Below are positions 1 through 9,074 of a stretch of DNA of 64,000 nucleotides, piece after piece. Each line of letters opens with the position of its first letter. The first letter of the stretch is position 1. Below the pieces are notes generated by a model. The model did no database searches. It was given only the letters and a program-made list of their open reading frames with translations, and had not been told where the DNA came from. The DNA lies in contig NZ_JRKJ01000008.1 of assembly GCF_000770795.1 (NCBI RefSeq), positions 186,001-250,000 on the forward strand, in the 5' to 3' direction. The position numbers were made by a program, and so were the translations under genes. The DNA is from Lysobacter dokdonensis DS-58. GTDB taxonomy: Bacteria; Pseudomonadota; Gammaproteobacteria; Xanthomonadales; Xanthomonadaceae.

Positions 1-2
1 CC

Positions 3-599
3 ACGCGTGCGCGGCGCGGTGCGCTCGTCGCGCTCGGGGCGTTGTCGCTCGGCGGATTGCTGCTCGCGGTGCAGCTCGGCCTGGCGGGCGGGCACATGCC
101 CGACCTGGAAGTACGCGCGTCGACCGACGGCCCGCTGCGCGCCGGTGACTATCGGCAGATCTCCGCCGACGGCGTCGACAAGCGCCGCTTCTATCGCATC
201 AGCTTGGACGCGCGGGGCCGCGCGACCGAGGTGTACGAAGAAAACGGCAGCGCACGCCCGATCGACGCGCCGACGCGCAAGTGGATCGACGGCGTCACGC
301 GGCAATGGACGGCGCACGTCGCAGGCCTCGCAGAAATGCCGACGCCCGATTTCGAACGCGCGACGCACCTGCAGGAACTGCTGACGCAGGTGGTGATGCA
401 GGAGGTCGTCGTCGCGCGCGTCGGATCGCCGGCCATTCCCTCCGGTACACCCGTCAACGGCAACGTGCACCTCGATGGCGCACTCGGCGATGCCGACATC
501 GAAGTCGAAGTGCAGGGACCGAAGGGCAGTGCGAAGTTCGGCGTGGTCGCCGATCGCAAGGCGAACGTCTGGACGTTGCGGGAAGTCGTCGCGCGTTGA
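3..599 (+). CDS. Exported Coa1-like protein, 5' end outside the window
   Basis: The frame is already open at the first complete codon and ends with TGA at 597-599, so the start lies upstream of the window. The first visible residues (TRARRGALVALGALSLGG) read as the basic and hydrophobic part of a signal peptide or membrane anchor. The last 60 residues have the pattern of the cytochrome oxidase assembly factor Coa1 family: a GSP..PSG stretch, then GDADIEVEVQGPKGSAKFGV, then a closing strand with a conserved Trp. A role in respiratory complex assembly is inferred from that pattern only. The TTG at 42 is an internal codon inside the hydrophobic stretch and is not a convincing start. Confidence 0.7.
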   Translation, partial: TRARRGALVALGALSLGGLLLAVQLGLAGGHMPDLEVRASTDGPLRAGDYRQISADGVDKRRFYRISLDARGRATEVYEENGSARPIDAPTRKWIDGVTRQWTAHVAGLAEMPTPDFERATHLQELLTQVVMQEVVVARVGSPAIPSGTPVNGNVHLDGALGDADIEVEVQGPKGSAKFGVVADRKANVWTLREVVAR

Positions 600-656
600 G
601 TGAATCGCTTTTTTTTCGCCCGCAACTACGAACGTCTTAGTAGACAAGGAATGCAC

Positions 657-2039
657 ATGAAGAAGACCCTGTTGTGCCTCTCGGTGATGACCAGCGCATG
701 TGCGGCGACGGCCGCCGAGCCGGCGCAGGACGCGACTGCGAACTACGCAAAGGCCGCGCTCGAACGGAACTATGCAGCCGGCGCGCCCGGCGCCGCGCTC
801 CTGGTCGCGCGTGGTGACACCGTGCTGTTTCGCGGCGCACGCGGCGAAGCCGATGTCGCGAAAAGCATCCCGCTGCAACCCGACTCGGTGTTCCGCATCG
901 GATCGGTGACCAAGCAATTCGCGGCCGCCGGTGTGCTGACGCTCGTCGAAGCGGGCAAGGTGCGGCTCGACGATCCATTGTCGAAGTACGTTCCCGACTA
1001 CCCGAACGGCGCGCAGATCACCGTGCAGGAACTGCTCAATCACACCGCGGGCGTGAAGAGTTACACCGAGCTGCCCGGCTACATGGAGGGTCGCGTGCGC
1101 GAAGACCGTACGACTGCGCAGATGATCGACGTGTTCGACGACCTGCCGCCGGATTTCGCACCGGGGACGCAATGGAAGTACAGCAACTCCGGCTACGTGC
1201 TCGTCGGCGCGATCATCGAAGCGGCGAGCGGCATGCCGTGGCCCGTCTATCTTGGGCAAGCGTTATTCGAACCGCTCGGGATGCAGGACACCGGCCATGC
1301 GAACGACCCGAGGTTCACATCGCGACTCGTGCATGGCTACACCTACGAAGACGGCAAGGTGGCCGATGCGCACGCGATCAGCATGACGCAACCGCATGCC
1401 GCGGGCTCGCTGGTGTCCACCTTGGATGACCTGTTGAAATGGAACCGCGCCCTGCACGAAGGGCGCATCCTGCGCGACGCGACGTATCGCCGCATGATCA
1501 CGCCCGAAGGCGGCGCCAGGCAGCGCGGCTACGGTTACGGCCTCTACACCGACGACTGGCGCGGCCATCCGGTGTTGCGCCACGGCGGCGGGATCTTCGG
1601 TTTCGTGTCGTCGTTCGCGTACGTGCCTGGCGACGACATCACCGTCATCGTGCTGGAAAACGACGATGCGCCGGATGCACCGGAAAGCGCCGACGACCTC
1701 GCACGCAAGATCGCGGCGGTCGCGCTGGGCGATCCGTACCCCGAAGCCGGCGTGGCCGCCAGGACGGCGACAGTGCCGCGCGGGTTGCTCGAACGCCTGG
1801 TCGGCGCCTACGCGCAAGGCGGAATGACGCTCAAGATCAATCTCGTCGGCGATGTGTTGCAAGCGCAACTCGGCGACCAACCCGCGATCCCGCTGACGCC
1901 GACTTCGCCAACGGAATTCGACGTCGCCGATTCCGGTGCGACGCTGGAGTTCACGGCGGGGCAGGGCGCTGCAGCGAGCGTCACGATGCGCCAGCGCGGG
2001 CGCGCGCTCGTTCTTCCGCGCGTCGTCGGTGGAGACTGA
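657..2039 (+). CDS. Secreted serine hydrolase, class C beta-lactamase/penicillin-binding fold
   Basis: Encodes 460 residues. The ATG at 657 is chosen over 651 because AAGGA at 646-650 then has normal spacing and the product starts MKKTLL with a clean signal peptide cleaved near AATAA-EP (about residue 20). The three catalytic motifs of the Beta-lactamase family (PF00144) are visible: SVTK at residues 83-86, YSN at 175-177 and HGGG at 309-312. The last 110 residues form a beta-rich extension seen in periplasmic esterase or D-aminopeptidase-like members. Substrate cannot be told; members include esterases, DD-peptidases and peptide hydrolases. It follows the Coa1-like gene by 57 bases. Confidence 0.9.
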   Translation: MKKTLLCLSVMTSACAATAAEPAQDATANYAKAALERNYAAGAPGAALLVARGDTVLFRGARGEADVAKSIPLQPDSVFRIGSVTKQFAAAGVLTLVEAGKVRLDDPLSKYVPDYPNGAQITVQELLNHTAGVKSYTELPGYMEGRVREDRTTAQMIDVFDDLPPDFAPGTQWKYSNSGYVLVGAIIEAASGMPWPVYLGQALFEPLGMQDTGHANDPRFTSRLVHGYTYEDGKVADAHAISMTQPHAAGSLVSTLDDLLKWNRALHEGRILRDATYRRMITPEGGARQRGYGYGLYTDDWRGHPVLRHGGGIFGFVSSFAYVPGDDITVIVLENDDAPDAPESADDLARKIAAVALGDPYPEAGVAARTATVPRGLLERLVGAYAQGGMTLKINLVGDVLQAQLGDQPAIPLTPTSPTEFDVADSGATLEFTAGQGAAASVTMRQRGRALVLPRVVGGD

Positions 2040-2238
2040 AAGTAACGGAGAGACCGATAATCTCGCACTCGGCGCCCCTGTGGTGCCGCAGCGGCGGAAA
2101 ATCGAGGTCGATCAAGACGTTTGGAATGTGATGGATACCGGTGCTCACCCTGTTCATGCGACAGGGCATGACCGGCGAAAAGACGTGCGGACGTCCTCAA
2201 GGGTGTGCTCCGACGCTGATGCATCGGTGCAACGCGCG

Positions 2239-2282
2239 AAAGGAGGCATGGCATGCGCTCTTGGTCTGACGCGACGAAATAG
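2239..2282 (+). promoter_or_regulatory. Strong Shine-Dalgarno plus 9-codon leader ORF, in frame with the sigma-54 activator
   Basis: AAAGGAGG at 2239-2246 is the best ribosome-binding site in this intergenic region and lies 6 bases before ATG 2253. That ATG opens a nine-residue peptide (MRSWSDATK) ended by TAG at 2280-2282. The short ORF is in the same frame as the GTG start of the activator at 2292. The site is therefore either a translated leader peptide coupled to the downstream start, or the original start of the activator interrupted by a nonsense codon. The rest of 2040-2238 shows no gene. Confidence 0.55.
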
Positions 2283-2291
2283 GGTCAGGCC

Positions 2292-3635
2292 GTGCTCGAC
2301 ACCGCGACAGGTCACGCAGGAGCCGCATCGGCGTTCCTCGTCGTGGGCGATTGCAGGCGCGGCGCCGAGGTCGCGTCGATCGTTGCCGGCCTGGACTATC
2401 GATGCGTCGTCGAGACCGCGGAATCGGCGCTGCGCGCGACCGGGCTCGCGCGTGCGCCCGACCTGGTGATCGTCGCGACGGACGACGGCAATGCCGCGCA
2501 GGCGCTCGCGTGCCTGCGATGCCTGCGGTCCGCGTGGGACGGCGCCCGCTATCTGTTCGTCGCTTCCGAAAGCAGCGAAGCGCTGGCCATCGCGGCCTTC
2601 CACGCAGGCGCCGAACGCTATCTCCGCGAGCCGTGGACCGCCGATGCGCTCGTCTCCGAGCTGCGCATGTTGACGCCTGGCGACGCGGAGTGCGCGTGCA
2701 CCGAGGCGCTGGTCGGCAGCGATCGCTTCGTCGGCCGCAGCAACGCAGTTCGCCAGCTCAAACGCCAACTTGCGCGGATCGCGCCCACCAACAGCACCGT
2801 GCTCATCACCGGCGAATCGGGAACGGGCAAGGAAGTCGTCGCGGAGTTGATCCATGCGAACGGGCAGCGCGCCGACAAGCAGCTGGTCTGCCTCAATACG
2901 GCCGCGATGCCCGAGTCGTTGGTGGAAAGCGAACTGTTCGGCCACGAGCGGGGGGCGTTCACCGGCGCCGACCGTGCGAGCGAAGGCAAGTTGAGCGCGG
3001 CCAACGGCGGCACGGTGTTCCTCGACGAAATCGGCGACGTGCCATTGGCGGTGCAGGCGAAGCTGTTGCGCGCGATCGAGAACCGCGAGATCCATCGCGT
3101 GGGGGCCTCGCGCAGCAGTACGCTGGACGTGCGCATCATCGCCGCCACCCATCAGGATCTCGAACAGGCGATCCAGGAAGGGCGCTTCCGCCAGGATCTG
3201 TATTACCGCCTCAACGTGCTGCGCGTCTGGATACCGCCCCTGCGCGAACGACCGGACGACATCCCCGTCTTGGTCCAGCACTACATCCGTCGTTTCAACC
3301 GCGACCTGCCGCGCACCATCCGCGGGCTGTCGCCGCGCACGATGGAAGCCCTCTGCGCGTATCACTGGCCGGGCAACGTCCGCGAGCTGCGCAACGTGGT
3401 GGAAGCGGTGATGGTGAACACCGCGCCCAGCGCCACCGGCATCGTCGACGTCATGCCCGAAGTGATGCGCCGGCTCGCCTTCGCCGTGGGCGCGCCCAAG
3501 TCGGAACGCGAACGCCTGCTGCAGGTGCTGCGCGAAACGAACTGGAACAAGAGCAAGGCCGCGGCGCAATTGTGCTGCTCGCGCATGACGCTCTACCGGA
3601 AGATGCACCAGCACGACGTGGGGCTGCGGCAGTAG
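2292..3635 (+). CDS. Sigma-54-dependent transcriptional activator with degenerate receiver domain
   Basis: Encodes 447 residues from GTG 2292. Residues 12-125 look like a response-regulator receiver, but the strand that should end in the phospho-acceptor reads PDLVIVA, with Ala62 at the Asp position, so phosphorylation is unlikely. The AAA+ domain follows: Walker A GESGTGKE at 174-181, the sigma-54 contact loop GAFTGA at 221-226 and Walker B TVFLDEIGD at 241-249. The C-terminus (about 405-447) is a Fis-type helix-turn-helix (NKSKAAAQLCCSRMTLYRK). It converges with the last gene of the eCIS operon, only 6 bases away. Control of the eCIS operon is plausible but unproven, because I found no good -24/-12 promoter upstream of 34041. 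Confidence 0.9.
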   Translation: MLDTATGHAGAASAFLVVGDCRRGAEVASIVAGLDYRCVVETAESALRATGLARAPDLVIVATDDGNAAQALACLRCLRSAWDGARYLFVASESSEALAIAAFHAGAERYLREPWTADALVSELRMLTPGDAECACTEALVGSDRFVGRSNAVRQLKRQLARIAPTNSTVLITGESGTGKEVVAELIHANGQRADKQLVCLNTAAMPESLVESELFGHERGAFTGADRASEGKLSAANGGTVFLDEIGDVPLAVQAKLLRAIENREIHRVGASRSSTLDVRIIAATHQDLEQAIQEGRFRQDLYYRLNVLRVWIPPLRERPDDIPVLVQHYIRRFNRDLPRTIRGLSPRTMEALCAYHWPGNVRELRNVVEAVMVNTAPSATGIVDVMPEVMRRLAFAVGAPKSERERLLQVLRETNWNKSKAAAQLCCSRMTLYRKMHQHDVGLRQ

Positions 3636-3641
3636 CGCGCC

Positions 3642-4181
3642 TCAGGCCGCATCGTCGGGTGGTTTTGTCGCCTCGGCCTCGGTGCGGATGGATGCCAGCC
3701 GATCGGCAAAGTTTTTCACCCGGTCGTCGACGTCGATGCCCGCGTCGTTCAGGCGTTGCTGGAGCTCCGCGAGCGTGTCGCGCGCTGAATCCAGACGTTG
3801 CGGGTCGCCGGAGAGGCTCTGGCCGATGACGCCGGGGAGGCGCTTGAAGAAGGCGAGCAAGGCGGGTGCCGCCTCATTCGTTGTTTGCGTGACGCCGTCG
3901 GATCGACGGCTACGGGCGCCGAGACGCTCTTGCCATTCGCCGAGCGTTGTATCGAGGCCCGACTTGAGCTGATCCAGCGACTCGCTGAGCTCCTCTCTTG
4001 CCCAGCGATGGGCCTGCGTTTCCGTCACCTCGAAACATTCGACGGATTCAGGCATCAGCGAAATGGAAGCCCCCATCAGGCTCCGCAGCCGCAAGGGACC
4101 TGGTTCGGCTTCGAACGCATCAGGTAGCAGAAAATACCGTGAGCGGTCGTCAGTGCGCCAAACGGAAAGCGCTCGGTTCAT
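3642..4181 (-). CDS. Unrecognised 179-residue protein, third gene of the eCIS cargo cassette
   Basis: Starts at ATG 4181, which overlaps the stop of the putative immunity gene (ATGA). The N-terminal third (MNRALSVWRTDDRSRYFLLP) is beta-like. The remainder is predicted alpha-helical and charged, with heptad-like stretches around SESLDQLKSGLDTTLGEWQE and ARDTLAELQQRLNDAGIDVD. No signal peptide or membrane segment is seen. Position and tight coupling suggest that it works with the upstream toxin, as a second immunity factor, chaperone or loading adaptor. That role is inference from context; the family is not recognised. Confidence 0.75.
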   Translation of the reverse strand: MNRALSVWRTDDRSRYFLLPDAFEAEPGPLRLRSLMGASISLMPESVECFEVTETQAHRWAREELSESLDQLKSGLDTTLGEWQERLGARSRRSDGVTQTTNEAAPALLAFFKRLPGVIGQSLSGDPQRLDSARDTLAELQQRLNDAGIDVDDRVKNFADRLASIRTEAEATKPPDDAA

Positions 4182-4861
4182 GGCGTGACCAATAGGGGGT
4201 CGCGATAAATCACACCGCCGGTTGCTTCCAACCTGACGAGGAGATCCGTCGCAGGCGCTGCTCCCGGTAAGCGTGCTGGTTGCACGACCAGTCCCCGGCC
4301 GAACGTCTCGGTTGCGTCCGGGCCAAGCGCACGTAATGCGTCTTGCGCTTGAGCGTCCAACATATGGCTGTCGTAGTAGGTCCATGGAGCGAGCGCAAGA
4401 GGCCGCTCGTGCGAGCACACAGCGCGAAAGTCAAAGGGGCTACCCGCATCTCCGGATCTTGCCCAGCTGAATGCGGCGTCTGGTCTGAGTGCGGATACGA
4501 GTTGGCGCGAGCGATCGATGAGCATCGTCCACTCCGCCGAAAGCTCCGACGGGTCAATTGCAGACTCGGGGCTGGTCACGAAGTAGTGGTAATTTTCTCC
4601 GCTCTTCCAGAAGTGCCCGAGCAGGATCGAGTACTTCGAGCTGTTACCGCGAAGGAAGATGGGTTGGTCGCTCCATTCGGGCGCCGACTTGTCATCGCGC
4701 AGGAAGATCGCCTCGTCCTCTTCATCCTCGAACGCGATCTCGGCGGAATCCCGAAGCGTTGTCACCGCCTGACGCATGAGGGCTCCGGCCGCGTCCTGCG
4801 TCGTCGGGGCGCAGAACACGCCGATCGTCTTGATCCACACTTTTGATTTCGGCTCTTTCAT
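4178..4861 (-). CDS. Putative immunity protein for the eCIS nuclease cargo
   Basis: Encodes 227 residues from ATG 4861. The start overlaps the toxin stop codon by four bases (ATGA), and the end overlaps the next gene in the same way. The product is cytosolic in appearance: no signal peptide, no membrane segment, and an acidic stretch (AFEDEEDEAIFLRDD near residue 45). A small acidic protein encoded directly after and coupled to a polymorphic toxin is the usual arrangement of an immunity protein. The sequence loosely recalls the Imm52-like group, but I cannot assign a family. The immunity role is inferred from position and charge. Confidence 0.65.
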   Translation of the reverse strand: MKEPKSKVWIKTIGVFCAPTTQDAAGALMRQAVTTLRDSAEIAFEDEEDEAIFLRDDKSAPEWSDQPIFLRGNSSKYSILLGHFWKSGENYHYFVTSPESAIDPSELSAEWTMLIDRSRQLVSALRPDAAFSWARSGDAGSPFDFRAVCSHERPLALAPWTYYDSHMLDAQAQDALRALGPDATETFGRGLVVQPARLPGAAPATDLLVRLEATGGVIYRDPLLVTP

Positions 4862-7800
4862 ACGTCAATTCCGATCACGATGACCTTGACCATGGGGCGG
4901 CGTCTGGCTGCATTGCGAATGACTTGGCGTGCGAGTCGCCGCGCAGTGGGCAGCAGGTCATCAGGCAGTCCTCTCAGCTCCATCGCGACCTCACAGTACT
5001 TGACGGCGCCCCTGGCCGTCACGGTGCCTCGGGTCTGCGCCTCATCGACATAACCGCTCATCTGGTCGAGGAATTCCTCCCACGCATCGCTACCACGGCT
5101 CAGGTCGGGTGTCCGCCACGCTTTTACCTCAACGAGCCGCTGGATCTTGTCAATGCGCACGATGTAGTCGGCGCGCCCACCGCCTTCTATCTGTACTTCA
5201 ACACCCATGAGGTCGCCCTCGGACGAAGCAGCAATCACTGCTTCCATTTGCTCCCGGAACCCACGCAGGCGCGCGTCGGTCGCGCTCGTTTCCATTTCCC
5301 ATAATCCTTTCAAAGTCTGCATCGGCCATCTGGTCGAGCCTTCCAGTTTGCGAACTGCCTCCGCCGCGCTGATGGTGGATTCGTAGCGATCCACCAGATC
5401 GAGGTCATACCGATGCGGCCCGGCGCCCGTCTGCACCAATCCCGATTCATCGACACTGACTCTCGGATACTTCTTCGAATCCTTGGCCGCGTAGCCGGAT
5501 GCTCGCTTCACTTCGCGCAACAGCTTGGGCAGCGGCGGCTTCCAATACTCGTATCCTTCCGGTGCTTCTTCAGGCAACGGATCCACGGGCAGTCCGATGA
5601 CCTCCTCGATCAGCAGGCCTTTTGTGCCGACCAGCTGGAAGATCTGCGCGAGTACCTTCGCCAACTTCTTCTCTTCCTTTGTGACGTCATTGTTCTTGGA
5701 ACTTGCCGCAGCGCCGGCGCCAGCGTCCGCTCCCGCCTCAGGTTTGGACGCTGAATTCAGTTCGCGTACAACGGCATCTGCATCGACATCGGTGTCCTTG
5801 AGCAGCGCTTCGGCCTGGCTGACGAGGCCCCGAAGCTTGCCGCTCTTGTCCTTCTTGACTGCGTCCTTTACCCGTTTGCTCTTGAGGAAGGAGTCGAGTC
5901 GCTCCTCGGTGCTTGCAACCATGACCACGGCGTTCTCGCCCTGCACCTCGATCCAGAGCTTGTGCGGTTCCCCGTCCGCATCGAACTCGACCTCTTCGCC
6001 GACTTGCTCAGCTCCGTCGCCCTTCTTGTCGTCCTTCTTCCCAAGTCCCAACGCCGCCAACAACGCCTTGCCCTTCGCGACGAACCAAACGATTGCCTGC
6101 TCAATCAGCCCGAGCACCATTTCCTGGAAGCTTTCGATCTTCTTCGCGATCGCGTTGGGCAGGTCGCCGAAGCCGAGGTAGTCGGCGATGAAGCCGATGA
6201 CCGGTGCGATCAGCATCGCGAGGGCTTTTTCCACCGCGTTGGCGAAGCCACCGATGCTGCCGGCGAGGATGTCGGCGATTCCGTTCACCACGGTTTCGAC
6301 GAGGGTGAAAATCTTCGCGGCGTTCTGGAAGATCCACTTGAGCACGCGGTAGATGGCTTCGAGCGCCTGGACGATTGCGCCGGCGGGGTTGAACAGCGCG
6401 ATGATGCGTGCCGTCGCGGCTTTGATGATCGCCGTGATCATGTAGTCGACCGCGAGTTGCACGATCTGGTCGACGATGGCTTCGGGACTCAGCTTCTCCT
6501 TCACCATCTCGTAGATCCCTTCCGGGCCTTTCTCGATGAGCAGGGAGATCAGCGAATAGACCTTCTCGATCAGCGCGACGTTCTTCGCGCCGATGTGCTT
6601 GACCAGGATCTTGCGGATGCGCGGCCAGGTGATTCCCATCAACTGCAGGAAGAACGTGATGAGGCTCTTGGGCGTGGCGTCCTTGGGCAGTTGCACGCCG
6701 ACGCCCGCCAGCCCGCCGGTCAACCAACCGATGAACCCCTTCAGCAGGTGCGACAGGATGTTGTCGAAGAACTGCCCGAAGCCTTGCGCCAAGCCCTTCA
6801 TGAGGTTGTTGGCGAACTTCATCGGATCGTCGGCAATGTCCTTGACGACCTTCTTGATCTTCGCCACGACCGCCCAGAATGCCGCCGGCGGGATGCCGAG
6901 GATCTCCAGCAAGCCTTCGATGATGAATTTGATCGGGTCTTCGATGAAGCGGTTGATCGCGTTGACGATGCGTCCGACCAGGCCGCCGGCCTTCTTGCGC
7001 AGGTCGGCGATCTCCGCGCGCACTTCGTCCACCGCGGCGCTCGAGCGTTCGATGAGGTCCTTGTTGAAGTTGTCGCGGGCGGAGACGACGTCCTTGTGCA
7101 ATTGGTCGAGCTGGTCGTCGAACTTGCCCTGTTCCTGCGCCGCCCATGTCTGCAACGACTGCGGCAGGTCGCCGAAGATCTTCGCGATGCGCTCGCGTGC
7201 GTTCTTGATGATCAGGTCGCACGTCGCGATCACCGAGTTGACGTGCGTCGAGACTTCGGTGAGCTTCTTGATGACGCCATCGCCGAAATTCGTCTCGGCC
7301 TTGGTGTAGGCCTCTTCGGCCCAGTCGGGCAGGCCGGCGACGGCATCCCACAAGCCGGTGAAGAAACCACCCACGCCGGAATGGCGGTCGTCGACGCGCT
7401 TCTTGACGATCGCCAGGTCGTTCTTGAAGTTGGTGACCAGCAGGTCCTTCGCCGCTTCCCAGTCCGCCATCGCGGTGGAGGCGAGGGGTTGCAGCAGCGT
7501 GTTGACCTGGGTCTTCGCGTCGTCGAACGTCTTCTTCGCTTCGGCGGCCGCGGTCGTGCGCATCTGCTCTTCCGAGCCGACCATGCCGCCCTGGCGCGAC
7601 GCGTTCGCTTTCGTCGTCGTGTCGCGTGATTCGGTGAGCGCCGCCAGCGCCTGCGCCTGCAGCGCGGCCATGTCGCCTTCGGCCTTGCCGAGCGCTTCCT
7701 TCTGGCGCGCGAGGACCTTCGCCGGATCTTCCTTCGCGGCCTGGTCGAGTTCTCCCTGCGCGCCGCGGGCCTCGGCGATCGGTCCGCTCTTGATTTCCTG

Positions 7801-9072
7801 CGCGGCGGGCGTGTCCATGCCCGCGTCCTGCTGCTTCTTCTTCGCGTCGGCCGCGTCCTTGTCGAGCGAGACGTTCGCGTCCGGCACCGCATCTGGCGTC
7901 GCGGCTTTGGCATTGATCGGCGCGGTGCCCGCGGCGGCGGGTTGCGGCGGCAACTCCGCGCCTTTCGCAGGCGCGCCCGGCGCAGGGGGCGCGTTCACCG
8001 GGCCATAGTTGTCCTGGACTTTCTTGGTTTCGCCTTCGACGGTGGAATTGAGCTGGTTTCCCGCGTTGAGCGCTTCGTTGTCCGGCTTGGCGGCGACCAG
8101 TGCGTCTTCGTCGGGCGGGCGCTTCTCGCGGATGACCTTGCGGATGCGCTCGCACAGTTCGACGATTTCCTGGCTCGGTTCGGCCTTCACCTGTGCGATG
8201 AGCGTGGCCTGGGCCTTGGCGTTGGCTTCCGCATCGGGTTCGGTCACCGCTTTGCGCGCATCGCCCACCTGCGCCGCGCCTGCCGGCAGGGCACCGTGTG
8301 ATGCGGACTTCCTGCCTGCACGCGCCTTGACGCCCTGGATGCGGCGCGTCGTCGCTTTCGACGGTGCGCTCGGCGGTTCGGGCATGTGCAGTTTGACGGC
8401 CACGCCCGCAGCGCCGCCTTCGGCTTCGGCGTCCGCTTCGCCTTTCTCATCGCCCTTCGCGCCGGGGCCCTTCGCTTCCTTGCCGACGGGTTGCTTCGCG
8501 CCTTTTTCTTCCTTCGACTCCGTCGGCTTTTCCGCCGGCGCCGCGGCGTCTGCCTTCGGGGCTTCCGCCTCGGGTGCAGATTCGGCACCGCGTGCGATGG
8601 TGGCGGGCGCGCCGGCGTGCGATGCGGCGTCCGGTGATGGCGGCGCGGCAACGGGTGCTTCCGCTTTCGCTGCGGGCGCTTGTTTGACGGCAACGGGTAC
8701 GGCGATCGCTTGTGCCGTCACGACCGCCTTCGTCGATGCGCCGGGTTTGATCGGTGCGATCGCTGCGATGGGCGGAATCGTCGCGATGACGGCGGGCTTC
8801 TGCACGACTGCGCGCGTCGGAGCCGGAGGCGTTGCGATGGGCTTGTCCGTCGCCACTGCGCGCGGCGCAGGCGGTCGCTTCGCGGGGCCGCGCGGATGGA
8901 TGCGATCGGTGCGATCGGCGCCCTTGAGGATCGCCTCGGCGACTTGCGGGCTCGGCAAGCGACTCGCCATGCCGGCGCGCGTCGACGCTTTCGCGGGCGC
9001 TTGCGGCGCGTGGTCGCGTGCGGCCGATGTCGCTTTCGTGTCCTGGGTCCGTGCGCGTCCCGGGGCGGCCAT
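4858..9072 (-). CDS. Large eCIS cargo protein with C-terminal PD-(D/E)XK nuclease-like domain
   Basis: Encodes 1404 residues. Residues 1-280 are a low-complexity Ala/Pro/Lys-rich segment without a signal peptide. Residues about 280-690 are charged and helical or coiled-coil (repeated Lys/Glu/Ala/Asp stretches). Residues about 700-1030 hold many amphipathic and hydrophobic helices (for example GRIVNAINRFIEDPIKFIIE and SIGGFANAVEKALAMLIAPV), a layout seen in very large eCIS-borne toxins and suited to membrane passage. The last ~110 residues carry GGGRADYIV (Asp1302), then LVEVKAW (Glu1315, Lys1317), the D-ExK signature of a restriction-endonuclease-like nuclease. It starts 2 bases after the AAA+ ATPase stop and is coupled to a probable immunity gene. 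No DUF4157 metallopeptidase HExxH motif is seen. Confidence 0.8.
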   Translation of the reverse strand: MAAPGRARTQDTKATSAARDHAPQAPAKASTRAGMASRLPSPQVAEAILKGADRTDRIHPRGPAKRPPAPRAVATDKPIATPPAPTRAVVQKPAVIATIPPIAAIAPIKPGASTKAVVTAQAIAVPVAVKQAPAAKAEAPVAAPPSPDAASHAGAPATIARGAESAPEAEAPKADAAAPAEKPTESKEEKGAKQPVGKEAKGPGAKGDEKGEADAEAEGGAAGVAVKLHMPEPPSAPSKATTRRIQGVKARAGRKSASHGALPAGAAQVGDARKAVTEPDAEANAKAQATLIAQVKAEPSQEIVELCERIRKVIREKRPPDEDALVAAKPDNEALNAGNQLNSTVEGETKKVQDNYGPVNAPPAPGAPAKGAELPPQPAAAGTAPINAKAATPDAVPDANVSLDKDAADAKKKQQDAGMDTPAAQEIKSGPIAEARGAQGELDQAAKEDPAKVLARQKEALGKAEGDMAALQAQALAALTESRDTTTKANASRQGGMVGSEEQMRTTAAAEAKKTFDDAKTQVNTLLQPLASTAMADWEAAKDLLVTNFKNDLAIVKKRVDDRHSGVGGFFTGLWDAVAGLPDWAEEAYTKAETNFGDGVIKKLTEVSTHVNSVIATCDLIIKNARERIAKIFGDLPQSLQTWAAQEQGKFDDQLDQLHKDVVSARDNFNKDLIERSSAAVDEVRAEIADLRKKAGGLVGRIVNAINRFIEDPIKFIIEGLLEILGIPPAAFWAVVAKIKKVVKDIADDPMKFANNLMKGLAQGFGQFFDNILSHLLKGFIGWLTGGLAGVGVQLPKDATPKSLITFFLQLMGITWPRIRKILVKHIGAKNVALIEKVYSLISLLIEKGPEGIYEMVKEKLSPEAIVDQIVQLAVDYMITAIIKAATARIIALFNPAGAIVQALEAIYRVLKWIFQNAAKIFTLVETVVNGIADILAGSIGGFANAVEKALAMLIAPVIGFIADYLGFGDLPNAIAKKIESFQEMVLGLIEQAIVWFVAKGKALLAALGLGKKDDKKGDGAEQVGEEVEFDADGEPHKLWIEVQGENAVVMVASTEERLDSFLKSKRVKDAVKKDKSGKLRGLVSQAEALLKDTDVDADAVVRELNSASKPEAGADAGAGAAASSKNNDVTKEEKKLAKVLAQIFQLVGTKGLLIEEVIGLPVDPLPEEAPEGYEYWKPPLPKLLREVKRASGYAAKDSKKYPRVSVDESGLVQTGAGPHRYDLDLVDRYESTISAAEAVRKLEGSTRWPMQTLKGLWEMETSATDARLRGFREQMEAVIAASSEGDLMGVEVQIEGGGRADYIVRIDKIQRLVEVKAWRTPDLSRGSDAWEEFLDQMSGYVDEAQTRGTVTARGAVKYCEVAMELRGLPDDLLPTARRLARQVIRNAARRRPMVKVIVIGIDV

Positions 9073-9074
9073 GG

